The notes under the pieces are model-generated. The model was not told the origin of the DNA and ran no database searches. It was given only the letters and a program-made list of their open reading frames with translations. A stretch of 64,000 nt of DNA from Thiothrix eikelboomii. Lineage in GTDB: Bacteria; Pseudomonadota; Gammaproteobacteria; Thiotrichales; Thiotrichaceae. The translations under genes and the position numbers were made by a program. Positions within the stretch are counted from its first letter, which is position 1. Every line of letters begins with the position of its first letter. Shown here piece after piece: positions 1-8,386 of the stretch. The stretch lies in assembly GCF_900167255.1 (NCBI RefSeq), contig NZ_FUYB01000023.1, positions 1-64,000 on the forward strand, given 5' to 3'.

Positions 1-987
1 ATCGAGTTTGAAACCACAGCAGGAACAGGTTTTAGAACTGGGCTTCCATTGGTCAATCTGAACCACGGTGCGCCCATACCAAGCGGCTTTGTAGTTCAGT
101 TGTCGTGCGAGTTCGCCCCAGTTGCTATCACTGATGGCTTTAGCCAATTTAGGATTCTTCACCCTATTCTTAACCCTTAACGTTTCCATACGGATCACTT
201 GGTTTTCGTGAATCAGTTGTGACGTTAATTGGTGGGTGAAATCACGGCGTGAATCGGCTATTTTGGCGTGAATTTTGGCTACTTTTAACTTGGCTTTTAA
301 GCGGTTTTGACTGCCTAGTTTTTTCTTAGCTAAAGCGCGTTGGGCTTTAGCGAGTTTAGCTTCATAGCGTTTTGTATATCTCGGATTGCCCGACTCCCAA
401 CTTGCATCATCGGTGATGAGTGAAGCAATGCCTAGATCAATGCCTGTCGTTTTCGGTGAAATGGGTAATCGCTTCACTTCACACTCACAGAGGCAGGATA
501 CAAAGTAGCGACCCGCTGCATCCTTAGATACGGTAAGACTGCTCGGTGCAGAGGGTAACGGACGTGACCAACGAATGTTTAAAGGCTGCTTTTGTTTGGC
601 TAGATAGAGCTTGCCGTCTTGGTACTGAAAAGCCGACACGGTGAAGCTAGCCGATTGGCGACTGTGCTTTTTCTTGAAGTTGGGGAACTTTGCAGTGCCT
701 TTAAAGAAGTTTAGAAACGCGGTGTCTAAATGGCGTAAGGCTTGCTGCAAAGGAACGCTAGACACCTCTTTCAACCAATCATGCGTCCCTGCTTTCTTTA
801 AGGCGGTGAGCTTAGCGGACAAGGCCACATAGTTGATCTGGGTCTTATCGGTTTCGTAAGCCGTTTTCTTTAAAGCTAATGCCCAATTGTAGATGAACCG
901 CGCACAACCAAAGGTCTGAGCCAACGGCTGTACTTGCTCAGCCGTTGGATAGAATCGGTAGTGGTAGGCGCGTTTCACTAAGGGCAT
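1..987 (-). CDS. tnpB: TnpB, RNA-guided nuclease of IS200/IS605 element (3' end outside window)
   Basis: About 329 codons are present, from an ATG at 987 to the window edge, with no stop or frameshift. The protein has the N-terminal OrfB helix-turn-helix region, a RuvC-I motif with GIDLGIA (catalytic Asp), a RuvC-II Glu in RMETL, and the start of the zinc ribbon (KTCSCCG) just before the edge. RuvC-III lies beyond the window. TnpB proteins are guide-RNA-directed DNA endonucleases that help retain their transposon. The start codon follows directly on the stop of the ribbon-helix-helix gene, so the two are probably translationally coupled. What is present of the active site looks intact, although tnpA is destroyed. 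Confidence 0.93.
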   Translation of the reverse strand, partial: MPLVKRAYHYRFYPTAEQVQPLAQTFGCARFIYNWALALKKTAYETDKTQINYVALSAKLTALKKAGTHDWLKEVSSVPLQQALRHLDTAFLNFFKGTAKFPNFKKKHSRQSASFTVSAFQYQDGKLYLAKQKQPLNIRWSRPLPSAPSSLTVSKDAAGRYFVSCLCECEVKRLPISPKTTGIDLGIASLITDDASWESGNPRYTKRYEAKLAKAQRALAKKKLGSQNRLKAKLKVAKIHAKIADSRRDFTHQLTSQLIHENQVIRMETLRVKNRVKNPKLAKAISDSNWGELARQLNYKAAWYGRTVVQIDQWKPSSKTCSCCGFKLD

Positions 988-1197
988 TTAGTCGGCTGCC
1001 TCTGGTTTGCTTTGATCGAGTAGCTGTGGGTGCTGTTGAGAAATATGCTGCTTTAACGCATTAATCACAAAGCTTGTGACGGTTCTAGATTCAAGGTTTG
1101 CAGCTTCTTGTAGCAAGTTTTTTAAACTTTCTTCAATTCTAATGTTTAAACGAACTTCTTTATCAGAATCCATTTTGTTATCCCAATGTATTGGCAT
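988..1197 (-). CDS. ribbon-helix-helix (TacA/DUF1778- or CopG-like) DNA-binding protein
   Basis: A 69-residue protein with a basic strand (VRLNIRIEESLKNLL) followed by two helices (AANLESRTVTSFVINALKQH). This is the layout of RHH antitoxin or repressor proteins such as the TacA family. No acetyltransferase toxin follows; instead tnpB starts at the very next base. The ATG at 1197 has AGGA five bases upstream; an alternative ATG at 1173 would remove eight residues. A perfect 12-bp inverted repeat (1177-1188 and 1225-1236) overlaps the start region and would suit autoregulation. Its role as a regulator of tnpB is inferred. Confidence 0.75.
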   Translation of the reverse strand: MPIHWDNKMDSDKEVRLNIRIEESLKNLLQEAANLESRTVTSFVINALKQHISQQHPQLLDQSKPEAAD

Positions 1198-1236
1198 TAC
1201 TATCCTATGGGTCTAATATTAACCCATTGGGATAAC
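1177..1236. promoter_or_regulatory. 12-bp inverted repeat between RHH gene and tnpA remnant
   Basis: The arms GTTATCCCAATG (1177-1188) and CATTGGGATAAC (1225-1236) are perfect reverse complements separated by 36 bases. A second TGGGT/ACCCA pair lies inside. The site sits in the divergent control region of the RHH gene and is a plausible operator. A structural role for the IS left end is the alternative. Confidence 0.5.
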
Positions 1237-1239
1237 ATT

Positions 1240-1335
1240 GACAACCCAAAAACAAGTCTTTTGATCTTTGTGACCCAGTGTCGACGCAAGGTTTTCACCC
1301 AAGCTATTCTGGATGAGATGCGTTTAGTCTTTGTC
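1240..1335 (+). pseudogene. tnpA (Y1 HUH transposase) remnant
   Basis: The plus-strand translation from about 1255 to 1332 reads SLLIFVTQCRRKVFTQAILD and then EMRLVF. This matches the conserved N-terminal stretch of IS200/IS605 TnpA (the HLVFVTKYRRKVF type). The remaining roughly 100 residues, including the HUH motif and catalytic Tyr, are missing. What follows is unrelated sequence up to the terminal hairpin. The gene is divergent from tnpB, as in IS605 and IS608. The element is therefore non-autonomous for transposition. Confidence 0.75.
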
Positions 1336-1396
1336 GGCAATATATTAAGCAACAGGACACACCGCATTAATCGGCTATCGCCGATCCGCCTTGTAT

Positions 1397-1416
1397 CCCC
1401 GTACTGAAGTACGGGG
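1397..1416. repeat. IS left-end hairpin
   Basis: CCCCGTAC (1397-1404), loop TGAA, GTACGGGG (1409-1416), followed by TTTTACGG. Strong subterminal hairpins of this kind are recognised by TnpA in IS200/IS605 elements. The TTTT run means it could also act as a terminator on the plus strand. Confidence 0.6.
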
Positions 1417-1521
1417 TTTTACGGCGCGGAGGATAAACCGCCTAGCCGTTTTCGAGTATTGGCAGGTTGATATGCTTGCAGGCAGAATACACGCCTATCC
1501 GTTCCGAGCCTTAAACCAACC

Positions 1522-2073
1522 ATGAAAGACCTCTTCACTGCGACTTGGCAAACGATGCCCCCTCAAACAGCCACTTGGCAAACACCTTGGCTGCTTGCAA
1601 TCGGTTCACTCACGCAGCGCTTGCAACAAGTGTGTCATCATGAATTTAAGGTTCAAGTACTCAAGCATGAGTTTATTTCTGCACCTATTTTTATGAGTGA
1701 GGATTTAGTCATGCCGCCACAAGCTCGAGTGTTGCAGCGCGAAGTTCTGCTCTGTGATGGCGATAAACCACTGGTTTTCGCCTGCTCACTGTTGCCCGAA
1801 GCGGCTTTACACGGGCGCTATCAAGAACTACGAACCTTAGGTAGCCGCCCACTCGGCCATTGGATTTTTTCTGAGCCAGTTTTAAAGCGCCAAACCATGC
1901 TATTTGCAGACTTGCCCAGTTCTTTGGATTTATTTCAGAACTTACCAACACCCACCGTAAGTTCACTGTTAGGACGGAAAACTTTATTTATCGGGGCAGC
2001 TCATCCTTTTTTGGTCAGTGAATTTTTCCTTCCCAATTTACAAGCACGCTCTGGAGGACAAGATGGAGCTTGA
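1522..2073 (+). CDS. ubiC: chorismate--pyruvate lyase
   Basis: This 183-residue cytoplasmic protein resembles UbiC, which converts chorismate to 4-hydroxybenzoate and pyruvate as the first committed step of ubiquinone synthesis. Family signatures are the L-x-R-E-V-x-L segment (residues about 70-77, holding the active-site Arg), a RPLGHWIF block, and a C-terminal SEFFLP that supplies the conserved Glu. It is slightly longer than E. coli UbiC (165 aa). Its 3' end overlaps the next gene by 11 bases. ubiA is not adjacent, which is unusual but not unique. Confidence 0.85.
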   Translation: MKDLFTATWQTMPPQTATWQTPWLLAIGSLTQRLQQVCHHEFKVQVLKHEFISAPIFMSEDLVMPPQARVLQREVLLCDGDKPLVFACSLLPEAALHGRYQELRTLGSRPLGHWIFSEPVLKRQTMLFADLPSSLDLFQNLPTPTVSSLLGRKTLFIGAAHPFLVSEFFLPNLQARSGGQDGA

Positions 2074-2731
2074 AGAATACCAATTGCGCCAAGCGATTAT
2101 TGACCAATGCTTATGGATGAATGCACAGGGTTTGAATCAGGGCAGCGCAGGGAATATTTCGGCACGCTACAAAAACCAGTTGCTTATCACGCCAACCGCA
2201 ATGGCTTATACAGCGATGCGCCCTGAGATGCTCGCAGCCATCCCTTTGGATGGCCTGAGTCCGGGTGAGTGGCAAGGCTCGTATCAACCCTCGAGCGAAT
2301 GGCGCTTTCATTATGATTTGATGCGCTCTCGCCCTGAAATCGGCGCTATCGTCCACACCCATTCGACGTATGCCACCAGCTTAGCGATTACCCGCCGCTC
2401 GATTCCTGCCGTCCATTATATGATTGCTTTGTTTGGTGGGAATACTGTGCGCTGTGCAGAATACGCTACTTATGGCACCCAAGCCCTCTCTGATCAAATA
2501 CTTAAAGCGATGGAAGGCCGCAAAGCTTGCTTACTCGCCAATCACGGGATGTTGGTTGCAGGTGAAACCCTGCCTAAAGCGATGTGGCTAGCAACCGAAT
2601 TAGAAACACTCGCGCAGCAGTATTATCACGCCTTGCAATTGGGCGATGCAGTAATTTTAACGGAGGAACAAATGGCGGAGGTGCATGCGAAATTAGCCAA
2701 TTATGGCCTTGGTCAAGCTGAAGGAAACTAA
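2063..2731 (+). CDS. class II aldolase/adducin family protein (FucA-like)
   Basis: A 222-residue metal-dependent aldolase-fold protein. The zinc ligands are visible as HTH (about residues 98-100) and the later ANHG His, and the SSEW Glu corresponds to the catalytic acid of fuculose-phosphate aldolase. The length matches FucA (215 aa). The start at 2063 is preceded by GGAGGA and lies inside the end of ubiC, so the two are probably co-translated. The substrate cannot be told from sequence; fuculose-1-phosphate, another sugar phosphate, or a dehydratase role are all possible. Confidence 0.8.
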   Translation: MELEEYQLRQAIIDQCLWMNAQGLNQGSAGNISARYKNQLLITPTAMAYTAMRPEMLAAIPLDGLSPGEWQGSYQPSSEWRFHYDLMRSRPEIGAIVHTHSTYATSLAITRRSIPAVHYMIALFGGNTVRCAEYATYGTQALSDQILKAMEGRKACLLANHGMLVAGETLPKAMWLATELETLAQQYYHALQLGDAVILTEEQMAEVHAKLANYGLGQAEGN

Positions 2732-2905
2732 CTTAGCTAAAGCACTGGCTAAACGGGTATAAATATTCCCAGCTAAACGGGCATGACGAAACCTACCACC
2801 TGCCATCGTCAAGGCTTGGCCTGCATCATACTTATGCTTTAATTCACCTTGATTTTCTAAACTAAGCTAATCTGCGCGGCTTAATTGAACGCTGGGTTTT
2901 AACAT
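2732..2905 (-). pseudogene. Uma2-family nuclease remnant
   Basis: The minus strand from an ATG at 2905 (preceded by AGAGGA) reads MLKPSVQLSRAD, then an in-frame TAG. It continues with LENQGELKHKYDAGQALTMA and GGRFRHARLAGNIYTRLAS before homology ends near the aldolase gene. The KYDAGQALTMAGG and HARLAGNI segments are typical of the N-terminal half of Uma2 (DUF820) PD-(D/E)XK proteins. The stop and the loss of the catalytic half mark it as dead. Confidence 0.65.
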
Positions 2906-2931
2906 GCATTTCCTCTTTAAGTTTAGAAGGT

Positions 2932-3819
2932 CTAAAACAACATACTCTTGACTTCAGCTTCTGTGCGCCCTATCACAGAGGCAATCGTTTTTAAATCCAA
3001 GCCATTAGCGTGCATTCCCTGAACCATTTTTACAATGGCTCTTTGTTCGCCTTCTGCTCGGCCTTTCACTATTCCAATCTGTTCTCCCGCCTCTAAACCT
3101 TCAACCCAACCTTCTTGATGTGCCGTATCATAGGAGTTTTTTAAATCACGATAATACTTGATACTATCCTCATAAGCCTTGCGCTCTTCAGGGCTAAATT
3201 GAGCAAGTTGGGCAATCGCAAAAGTGCGCTGAAATATATCTTCATGCAGCACTTCGGGCATCGTGTCTAGTTCATGTAAGTGCTTGAACACATACAGCCA
3301 TTTATCTTGTAGAGTTTTTAATTGCTCAGCACTTTTACAAAAACGTGGTAAAACTAAGTAGATAAAATTTAGCTTTTCATAGAATACACGATTTAATTGA
3401 TCTTTGAGTTGAGCATGATAGATCACTTCCTGTTGTTCATCGTCCATCATGAAGTCAAGAATACCGATGGTATAAACCGCCTCCAGCTTATGATCCCAAT
3501 CGCCTCGTTGGGCCTGCTCCTGAATTGCAAAGGTTGAGTAATAAATACTGCGATCTTTGAAAAACAGTTGTTTCACTTTTTGCAGCTCCACGATGAAGCG
3601 CTCACCTGTATTACTAATGCAATTCAGATCAAAAATCGCTTTACGATCCATTTGGCTAATGCATTGATATTCGTTTTTGGTGTATTGCAACTCAGCGATT
3701 TGATGACGTTCAGGCAATAAAGTATTGAGGAAACTGATCAGCAAGTCTTTATGTGGCTCTTCACCAAATAACTTTTTGAAACCAAAATCGGTTAAGGGAT
3801 TGAGGTAAACGGATTGCAT
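2932..3819 (-). CDS. Rpn family recombination-promoting nuclease / putative transposase
   Basis: This 295-residue protein has the Rpn/PDDEXK_2 layout. It opens with LNPLTDFGFKKLFG, followed by a nuclease core with Asp in IFDLNC and the E-x-Q of FIVELQ (about residues 65-80). A middle helical region follows, and the C-terminus is charged with repeated GxxxG-E steps (EGLEAGEQIGIVKGRAEGEQ) and a small helix-turn-helix-like end. Rpn proteins are DNA endonucleases linked to RecA-independent recombination. It stands alone beside a dead Uma2 gene, in accessory DNA. Confidence 0.88.
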   Translation of the reverse strand: MQSVYLNPLTDFGFKKLFGEEPHKDLLISFLNTLLPERHQIAELQYTKNEYQCISQMDRKAIFDLNCISNTGERFIVELQKVKQLFFKDRSIYYSTFAIQEQAQRGDWDHKLEAVYTIGILDFMMDDEQQEVIYHAQLKDQLNRVFYEKLNFIYLVLPRFCKSAEQLKTLQDKWLYVFKHLHELDTMPEVLHEDIFQRTFAIAQLAQFSPEERKAYEDSIKYYRDLKNSYDTAHQEGWVEGLEAGEQIGIVKGRAEGEQRAIVKMVQGMHANGLDLKTIASVIGRTEAEVKSMLF

Positions 3820-3895
3820 ACCAACTGTCCTATAAGGGCTTGTATGGCTCTAAGTTTAGCATGAAACTTCCGTCAGCTTTGATGTGCTGTTTAAG

Positions 3896-4702
3896 CTATG
3901 AACTCAACCAAGCACTCACCAAGCCCGAGTCTGCATCCACCAAATCCGCCACTACATCAAAATGATGCCGCCCGATTTGACGATGCGCACGAATATCAAT
4001 CCCAAACCCAGTCCAAATATTTGCGAGCAAATCATTCTGCCGCAAAAACTCTGGGCGCTCTAACGCACCTACCCAGCAAGTCACCGGAATACTTGGCAAG
4101 GGTCGCTGTAACGCTGCACTTTCTTGTACTGCCGTTTCAGCCGTTAACTGCCATTTAGCATTCATAGCAGTACGCATTAAAGGGCGTAAATCATGCAAGC
4201 CACTGATTGAAACAACACTGTTAATCCGTGCTTGTATCGCTGTAGGTAAAGTCGAATCCATACAGATCATGCGCGTCACTAACTGCCCACCCGCCGAATG
4301 CCCTGCTAAGTGAATCGGCCCACTGACTAATTGAGCAGCTTGGGTAATCGCTTGCGTGATCTTTTGAGTAATTTCTGGAATAGAAACTTGAGGGGCAAGC
4401 GGGTAACTCGGTAAGGCAACCGCATAGTCTTGAGCCACGGCACCTGCTGCTAAATGCGACCACGAAGCTTTATCAAAGGCGAGCCAATAGCCACCATGTA
4501 CGAAGACCGCCAACCCTTTTGGTCTACCTTCAGGATAAAATAAATCAAAGCGCTCACGCTCCCCTGCACCATAGGCAAGATCTAATTCGGCACGCGCTGT
4601 TGAGCGAAATTGTGCAGCAGCGTCTGCCCAAAATGCTGGATAGCTTGCTGCGTGCTCAATATAAGCTCCATTGCTATAAGCATCGTCCCAGTCTGTGATC
4701 AT
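3896..4702 (-). CDS. alpha/beta hydrolase, probable kynurenine formamidase
   Basis: A 268-residue alpha/beta hydrolase with the HGGYW oxyanion-hole motif (about residue 73), nucleophile motif GHSAGG (about 138-143) and a late HHFD that should hold the catalytic His. HGGYW is typical of the eukaryotic-type arylformamidase branch, which hydrolyses N-formylkynurenine to kynurenine. The start at 4702 follows GGGGAG at good spacing. The gene is divergent from the tryptophan-degradation operon and would supply the only step that operon lacks between KynA and kynureninase. The substrate is inferred from motif and context. Confidence 0.75.
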   Translation of the reverse strand: MITDWDDAYSNGAYIEHAASYPAFWADAAAQFRSTARAELDLAYGAGERERFDLFYPEGRPKGLAVFVHGGYWLAFDKASWSHLAAGAVAQDYAVALPSYPLAPQVSIPEITQKITQAITQAAQLVSGPIHLAGHSAGGQLVTRMICMDSTLPTAIQARINSVVSISGLHDLRPLMRTAMNAKWQLTAETAVQESAALQRPLPSIPVTCWVGALERPEFLRQNDLLANIWTGFGIDIRAHRQIGRHHFDVVADLVDADSGLVSAWLSS

Positions 4703-4774
4703 TTTGCGTCTCCCCACGGTCAGCGTTGCTCTTGAAACTCTGGTTCAAACTCTATAGTTAGGCAGCTGATGAGC

Positions 4775-4803
4775 TTGAGTCAAGCCTCTAAAATTATTTT
4801 ATA
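4775..4803 (+). promoter_or_regulatory. candidate sigma-70 promoter of the tryptophan/aminobenzoate operon
   Basis: TTGAGT (4775-4780), a 17-base spacer, then TTTATA (4798-4803), in an AT-rich divergent region of 179 bases. The AT tract at 4790-4825 would be a natural place for the MarR protein of this operon to bind, but no clean dyad is visible. Confidence 0.4.
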
Positions 4804-4881
4804 TTTAAAATATTTAAACTTGAAATTTTTACCAACCAGTGCCATGCTTATCAATATCAACCTGGAGGAGAGCTTGGAGCT

Positions 4882-7167
4882 ATGAAAATTCTGGTTCTTG
4901 GTGGTGGCCCATCCGGCTTATATTTTGCCATTAGTATGAAGCTTCGGGATACCTCTCATGATATTACCATCATCGAACGGAATAAGTCCGATGATACCTT
5001 CGGTTGGGGGGTCGTACTCTCGGATGAGACTCTCGATAATCTACGTGCCAATGATCCAGTCAGCGAAGCAGTCATCCGCTCACACTTCGCCTATTGGGAT
5101 GATGTAGCGGTTTATCAGGCTGGGGTCAGGACCGTTTCTTCAGGACACGGTTTTTGTGGGATCGGACGCAAGCAATTCCTGTTAGACCTACAAGCACGCG
5201 CCCTGCAGCTTGGCGTTCAATTTAAGTTTTCCACCGAAGCTGAAAGCGCGGACCATTACATCCATGAGTATGATCTGGTCGTCGCTGCCGATGGTTTAAA
5301 CTCCAAGACGCGCACCGTACTAGCAGAACACTTCAAGCCGAATATTGATCTGCGTTTATGTAAATTCGTTTGGCTGGGTACGCATCAGAAATTTGACGAT
5401 GCTTTCACTTTCATTTTCGAGCACACTGAACACGGCTGGGTTTGGGCGCATGCTTATCAGTTTGATGCCGACACTGCCACCTTCATTGTCGAATGTAGAG
5501 AAGAGACTTGGAACAAATTCGGCTTTGGGGATATGACCCAAGACGAAAGTATTGCCACTTGCGAAGGTATCTTTAAAAACTATCTAGGCGGCCATCACTT
5601 AATCAGCAATGCGCGTCATCTACGCGGCTCTGCGTGGTTAAACTTCCCTCGAGTTCTGTGTGAGCAATGGTATTATAAAAATATTGTACTGCTGGGTGAT
5701 GCCTCCGCCACTGCACACTTTTCGATTGGCTCAGGCAGTAAATTGGGGATTGAATCCGCGATTGCTTTAGCCAAGCTCTTACACAGCGAAAATCAGATGG
5801 AATCAGCCTTCGCACGCTATCAAGCAGAGCGCCGCTTAGAAGTATTACGTTTACAATCCGCTGCACGTAATTCGATGGAATGGTTTGAGCAAGTCGAACG
5901 CTATCTGGATCTTGATCCCGTGCAGTTCAACTATTCCTTGTTGACTCGCTCACAGCGGATTAGCCATGAAAACTTGCGCCTACGTGACCCTAAATGGGTG
6001 GAAACTGCTGAGCGGTGGTTTCAAGCACAAGCTGGCAACCCCGGTTCAAAACGTGCCCCAATGTTTGCACCCTTCCAATTGCGCGAGATGAAACTCAAAA
6101 ATCGCATCGTGGTTTCACCAATGGCGCAATATAAAGCCGTTGATGGCTGCCCGACTGATTGGCATTTGGTGCATTATGCCGAACGGGCTAAAGGGGGTGC
6201 GGGTTTGGTCTACACTGAAATGACCTGCGTTAGCCCGACCGGACGCATCACCCTCGGTTGCCCTGGTCTATATGCGCCTGAACATGAAGCCGCATGGAAA
6301 CGTTTAGTGGATTTTGTGCATCAAGAAACCGAGGCGAAAATCTGTTGCCAGATTGGTCATTCGGGGCGTAAAGGCTCAACTCAATTGGGCTGGGAAAAGA
6401 TTGATGCACCTTTAGAGGCTGGCAATTGGCCGCTGATTTCCGCTTCTGCCATTCCTTTAACGCCTGAAAACCAAGTTCCTAAAGCGATGGATCGAGCCGA
6501 TATGGACGCAGTGCGTGCTCAATTTGTAGCAGCCACACAAATGGCTGAGCGGGCGGGCTTTGACATGATCGAACTTCATGCTGCACATGGTTATCTGATC
6601 TCCTCCTTTATCTCACCGCTGACCAATACCCGTACTGATGAATATGGGGGTAGCTTAGAAAATCGCATGCGCTATCCACTCGAAGTGTTTAAAGCGATGC
6701 GTGCCGTGTGGCCGGAAAACAAGCCGATGTCAGTACGGATTTCTGCGCATGATTGGGTAGGTGAAGCAGGCATTACCCCTGAAGCTGCTGTCGAAATCGC
6801 TTGGATCTTCCATGCAGCGGGGGCTGACATTATTGACGTTTCTGCCGGACAAGTCACGAAAGCGGAACAACCCGTTTATGGGCGTATGTTTCAAACCCCT
6901 TTCTCAGACTGGATTCGCAATGACACTGGCATTAAAACCATGACGGTGGGCAATATCTACGAACCGGATCATGTGAACTCAATTTTGATGGCAGGTCGAG
7001 CCGATTTAGTCTGTTTAGCGCGCCCGCATTTAGCCGACCCGTATTGGACGCTACATGCTGCGATGCAAATCAATGACAGCGAAGCAACATGGCCCGCTCC
7101 CTATCGTGGTGGACGTGATCAGTTATTCCGTTTAAAAGATCGCGCTAAGGACAACTTGCCGGCATGA
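4882..7167 (+). CDS. 2-aminobenzoyl-CoA monooxygenase/reductase (bifunctional)
   Basis: This 761-residue protein joins two enzymes. Residues 1 to about 385 form a class A FAD monooxygenase (GGGPSG at 8-13, [20 protein letters not shown] as the second FAD motif). Residues about 393-755 form an old-yellow-enzyme FMN domain ([35 protein letters not shown]). This is the architecture of 2-aminobenzoyl-CoA monooxygenase/reductase, which hydroxylates and reduces the ring of anthraniloyl-CoA. Salicylyl-CoA 5-hydroxylases share it, but the downstream aminobenzoate ligase and kynureninase favour the aminobenzoyl substrate. First gene of the operon; its stop overlaps the next start (ATGA). Confidence 0.88.
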   Translation: MKILVLGGGPSGLYFAISMKLRDTSHDITIIERNKSDDTFGWGVVLSDETLDNLRANDPVSEAVIRSHFAYWDDVAVYQAGVRTVSSGHGFCGIGRKQFLLDLQARALQLGVQFKFSTEAESADHYIHEYDLVVAADGLNSKTRTVLAEHFKPNIDLRLCKFVWLGTHQKFDDAFTFIFEHTEHGWVWAHAYQFDADTATFIVECREETWNKFGFGDMTQDESIATCEGIFKNYLGGHHLISNARHLRGSAWLNFPRVLCEQWYYKNIVLLGDASATAHFSIGSGSKLGIESAIALAKLLHSENQMESAFARYQAERRLEVLRLQSAARNSMEWFEQVERYLDLDPVQFNYSLLTRSQRISHENLRLRDPKWVETAERWFQAQAGNPGSKRAPMFAPFQLREMKLKNRIVVSPMAQYKAVDGCPTDWHLVHYAERAKGGAGLVYTEMTCVSPTGRITLGCPGLYAPEHEAAWKRLVDFVHQETEAKICCQIGHSGRKGSTQLGWEKIDAPLEAGNWPLISASAIPLTPENQVPKAMDRADMDAVRAQFVAATQMAERAGFDMIELHAAHGYLISSFISPLTNTRTDEYGGSLENRMRYPLEVFKAMRAVWPENKPMSVRISAHDWVGEAGITPEAAVEIAWIFHAAGADIIDVSAGQVTKAEQPVYGRMFQTPFSDWIRNDTGIKTMTVGNIYEPDHVNSILMAGRADLVCLARPHLADPYWTLHAAMQINDSEATWPAPYRGGRDQLFRLKDRAKDNLPA

Positions 7168-7919
7168 GTACACTAAGCTTAGCGGGTAAACGGGTTTTGA
7201 TTACAGGCGGTGGCTCTGGCGTAGGGGCCAATATGGCTTTAGCCTTTGCTCAAGCCGGAGCGGAGGTCATTATTGCTGGGCGACGGATGGAGGCCTTAGA
7301 GCAAGTGGCTGCCCAACATAGTGCTATCCGTGGGATTGCTGCGGATGTGACTCATGAAGCCAGCGTCCAAGCCTTATTTGCTCAAGCAGGGGCCATAGAT
7401 ATTGTAATTGCCAATGCAGGGGCGGCTGAGTCTGCGCCTTTCACTAAAACATCTTTAGCGACTTGGCAAATGCTGTTAGCGGTCAATCTGACGGGTGTGT
7501 TTTTAACTCTACGGGAGGGCTTGCGGCAAATGCAAGCGCGCTCTTGGGGACGATTGATTGTGGTTGCTTCCACCGCTGGCTTAAAAGGGTATGCGTATGT
7601 AGCACCCTATACTGCCGCTAAGCACGGCGCCATTGGCTTAGTCCGCGCCTTAGCTTTGGAAGTTGCCACTCAAGGAATTACTGTGAATGCACTTTGCCCC
7701 GGTTTTCTGGAAACAGAAATGACCGAGCGTAGTCTTATGAATATCATGCAAAAGACGGGGCGTAGCCGTGATGCTGCACTGGCTGCCTTAACATCGACCA
7801 ATCCACAACAGCGTTTAATTCAACCCGCTGAAGTCTCCCATGCTGCCTTATGGCTTTGTGCCGCTGGTTCAGAGGGTATTAATGGGCAAGCCCTAGCGAT
7901 TGCCGGAGGTGAACTATGA
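7164..7919 (+). CDS. short-chain dehydrogenase/reductase
   Basis: A classical SDR of 251 residues with the cofactor motif TGGGSGVG (about residues 14-21), NAGAAES, catalytic Ser in VVASTAG and the YTAAK catalytic pair. It overlaps both neighbours by four bases. In this operon it would most simply oxidise a hydroxyacyl-CoA or alicyclic hydroxyl intermediate formed after ring reduction of 2-aminobenzoyl-CoA. That substrate is inferred from position only. Confidence 0.85.
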   Translation: MSTLSLAGKRVLITGGGSGVGANMALAFAQAGAEVIIAGRRMEALEQVAAQHSAIRGIAADVTHEASVQALFAQAGAIDIVIANAGAAESAPFTKTSLATWQMLLAVNLTGVFLTLREGLRQMQARSWGRLIVVASTAGLKGYAYVAPYTAAKHGAIGLVRALALEVATQGITVNALCPGFLETEMTERSLMNIMQKTGRSRDAALAALTSTNPQQRLIQPAEVSHAALWLCAAGSEGINGQALAIAGGEL

Positions 7920-8386
7920 ATCAAGACGAGTCTAGCTCCAAGCAGCGTTTACGGCTGTGGCTATCCTTATTACGCACAACGCGCAGTACTGAAGCGGAGC
8001 TGCGCGAATTTCTGCGGGTTGAGCATGACACGACCCTACCGCGCTTTGATGTGATGGCAGCTTTATACCGCGTCCCTCAAGGACTCACCATGACTGAGCT
8101 TTCACGCTATTTGCTGGTCTCTAATGGCAATGTCACTACCGTGGTCGATCGACTCGTCCTTGATGGCATCGCCAAACGTGAGCAGCAAGCCAACGACCGG
8201 CGTAGTTTGCGAGTCTCTCTAACTGAGCAAGGTTCTGCGCAATTTACACAGATCGCGAGCGCGCATGAGGCCAAAGTCAATCAACTATTCGCTGACTTTA
8301 GCTCTGAAGATATTGAGGAGTTACTCCAACTATTAAAAGTACATGCCCACAAGGAGACCCCCCATGAAAAACATGGCCGCGCTTGA
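7916..8386 (+). CDS. MarR family transcriptional regulator
   Basis: A 156-residue winged helix-turn-helix protein. The DNA-binding region includes [20 protein letters not shown], and a wing with [13 protein letters not shown] follows. MarR proteins in aromatic-acid operons usually repress and release DNA on binding an acyl-CoA or aromatic acid. It sits inside the catabolic operon, overlapping the SDR gene (ATGA) and the next gene by 23 bases. It therefore probably controls its own operon from the 4703-4881 region. Confidence 0.88.
   Translation: MNQDESSSKQRLRLWLSLLRTTRSTEAELREFLRVEHDTTLPRFDVMAALYRVPQGLTMTELSRYLLVSNGNVTTVVDRLVLDGIAKREQQANDRRSLRVSLTEQGSAQFTQIASAHEAKVNQLFADFSSEDIEELLQLLKVHAHKETPHEKHGRA

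Larger units (their letters stand above)
1..1432 (-). mobile_element. IS200/IS605-type element, partial (left end at about 1432)
   Basis: The element holds a TnpB gene, a ribbon-helix-helix gene and a TnpA remnant, and ends in a subterminal hairpin (1397-1416). Read on the minus strand, the sequence next to the hairpin is TTTAT (1437-1433) followed by CCTCC. That resembles a target pentanucleotide abutting the left end of this IS family. The right end, where the guide RNA of TnpB would lie, is outside the window. The boundary is inferred from hairpin position and family knowledge, not from an empty-site comparison. Confidence 0.6.

Noticed and set aside
641-832. Open frame on the plus strand inside tnpB
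   Set aside because: It lies antisense to the conserved TnpB coding frame and has no family features.
1333-1521. A tRNA or small RNA gene between the IS hairpin and ubiC
   Set aside because: No cloverleaf or TTCGA-type T-loop with matching stems could be built; the only strong structures are the IS hairpin and a short CGGC/GCCG stem.
5603-5866. Minus-strand open frame within the monooxygenase/reductase gene
   Set aside because: Shadow of the real gene; no ribosome site and no recognisable protein.
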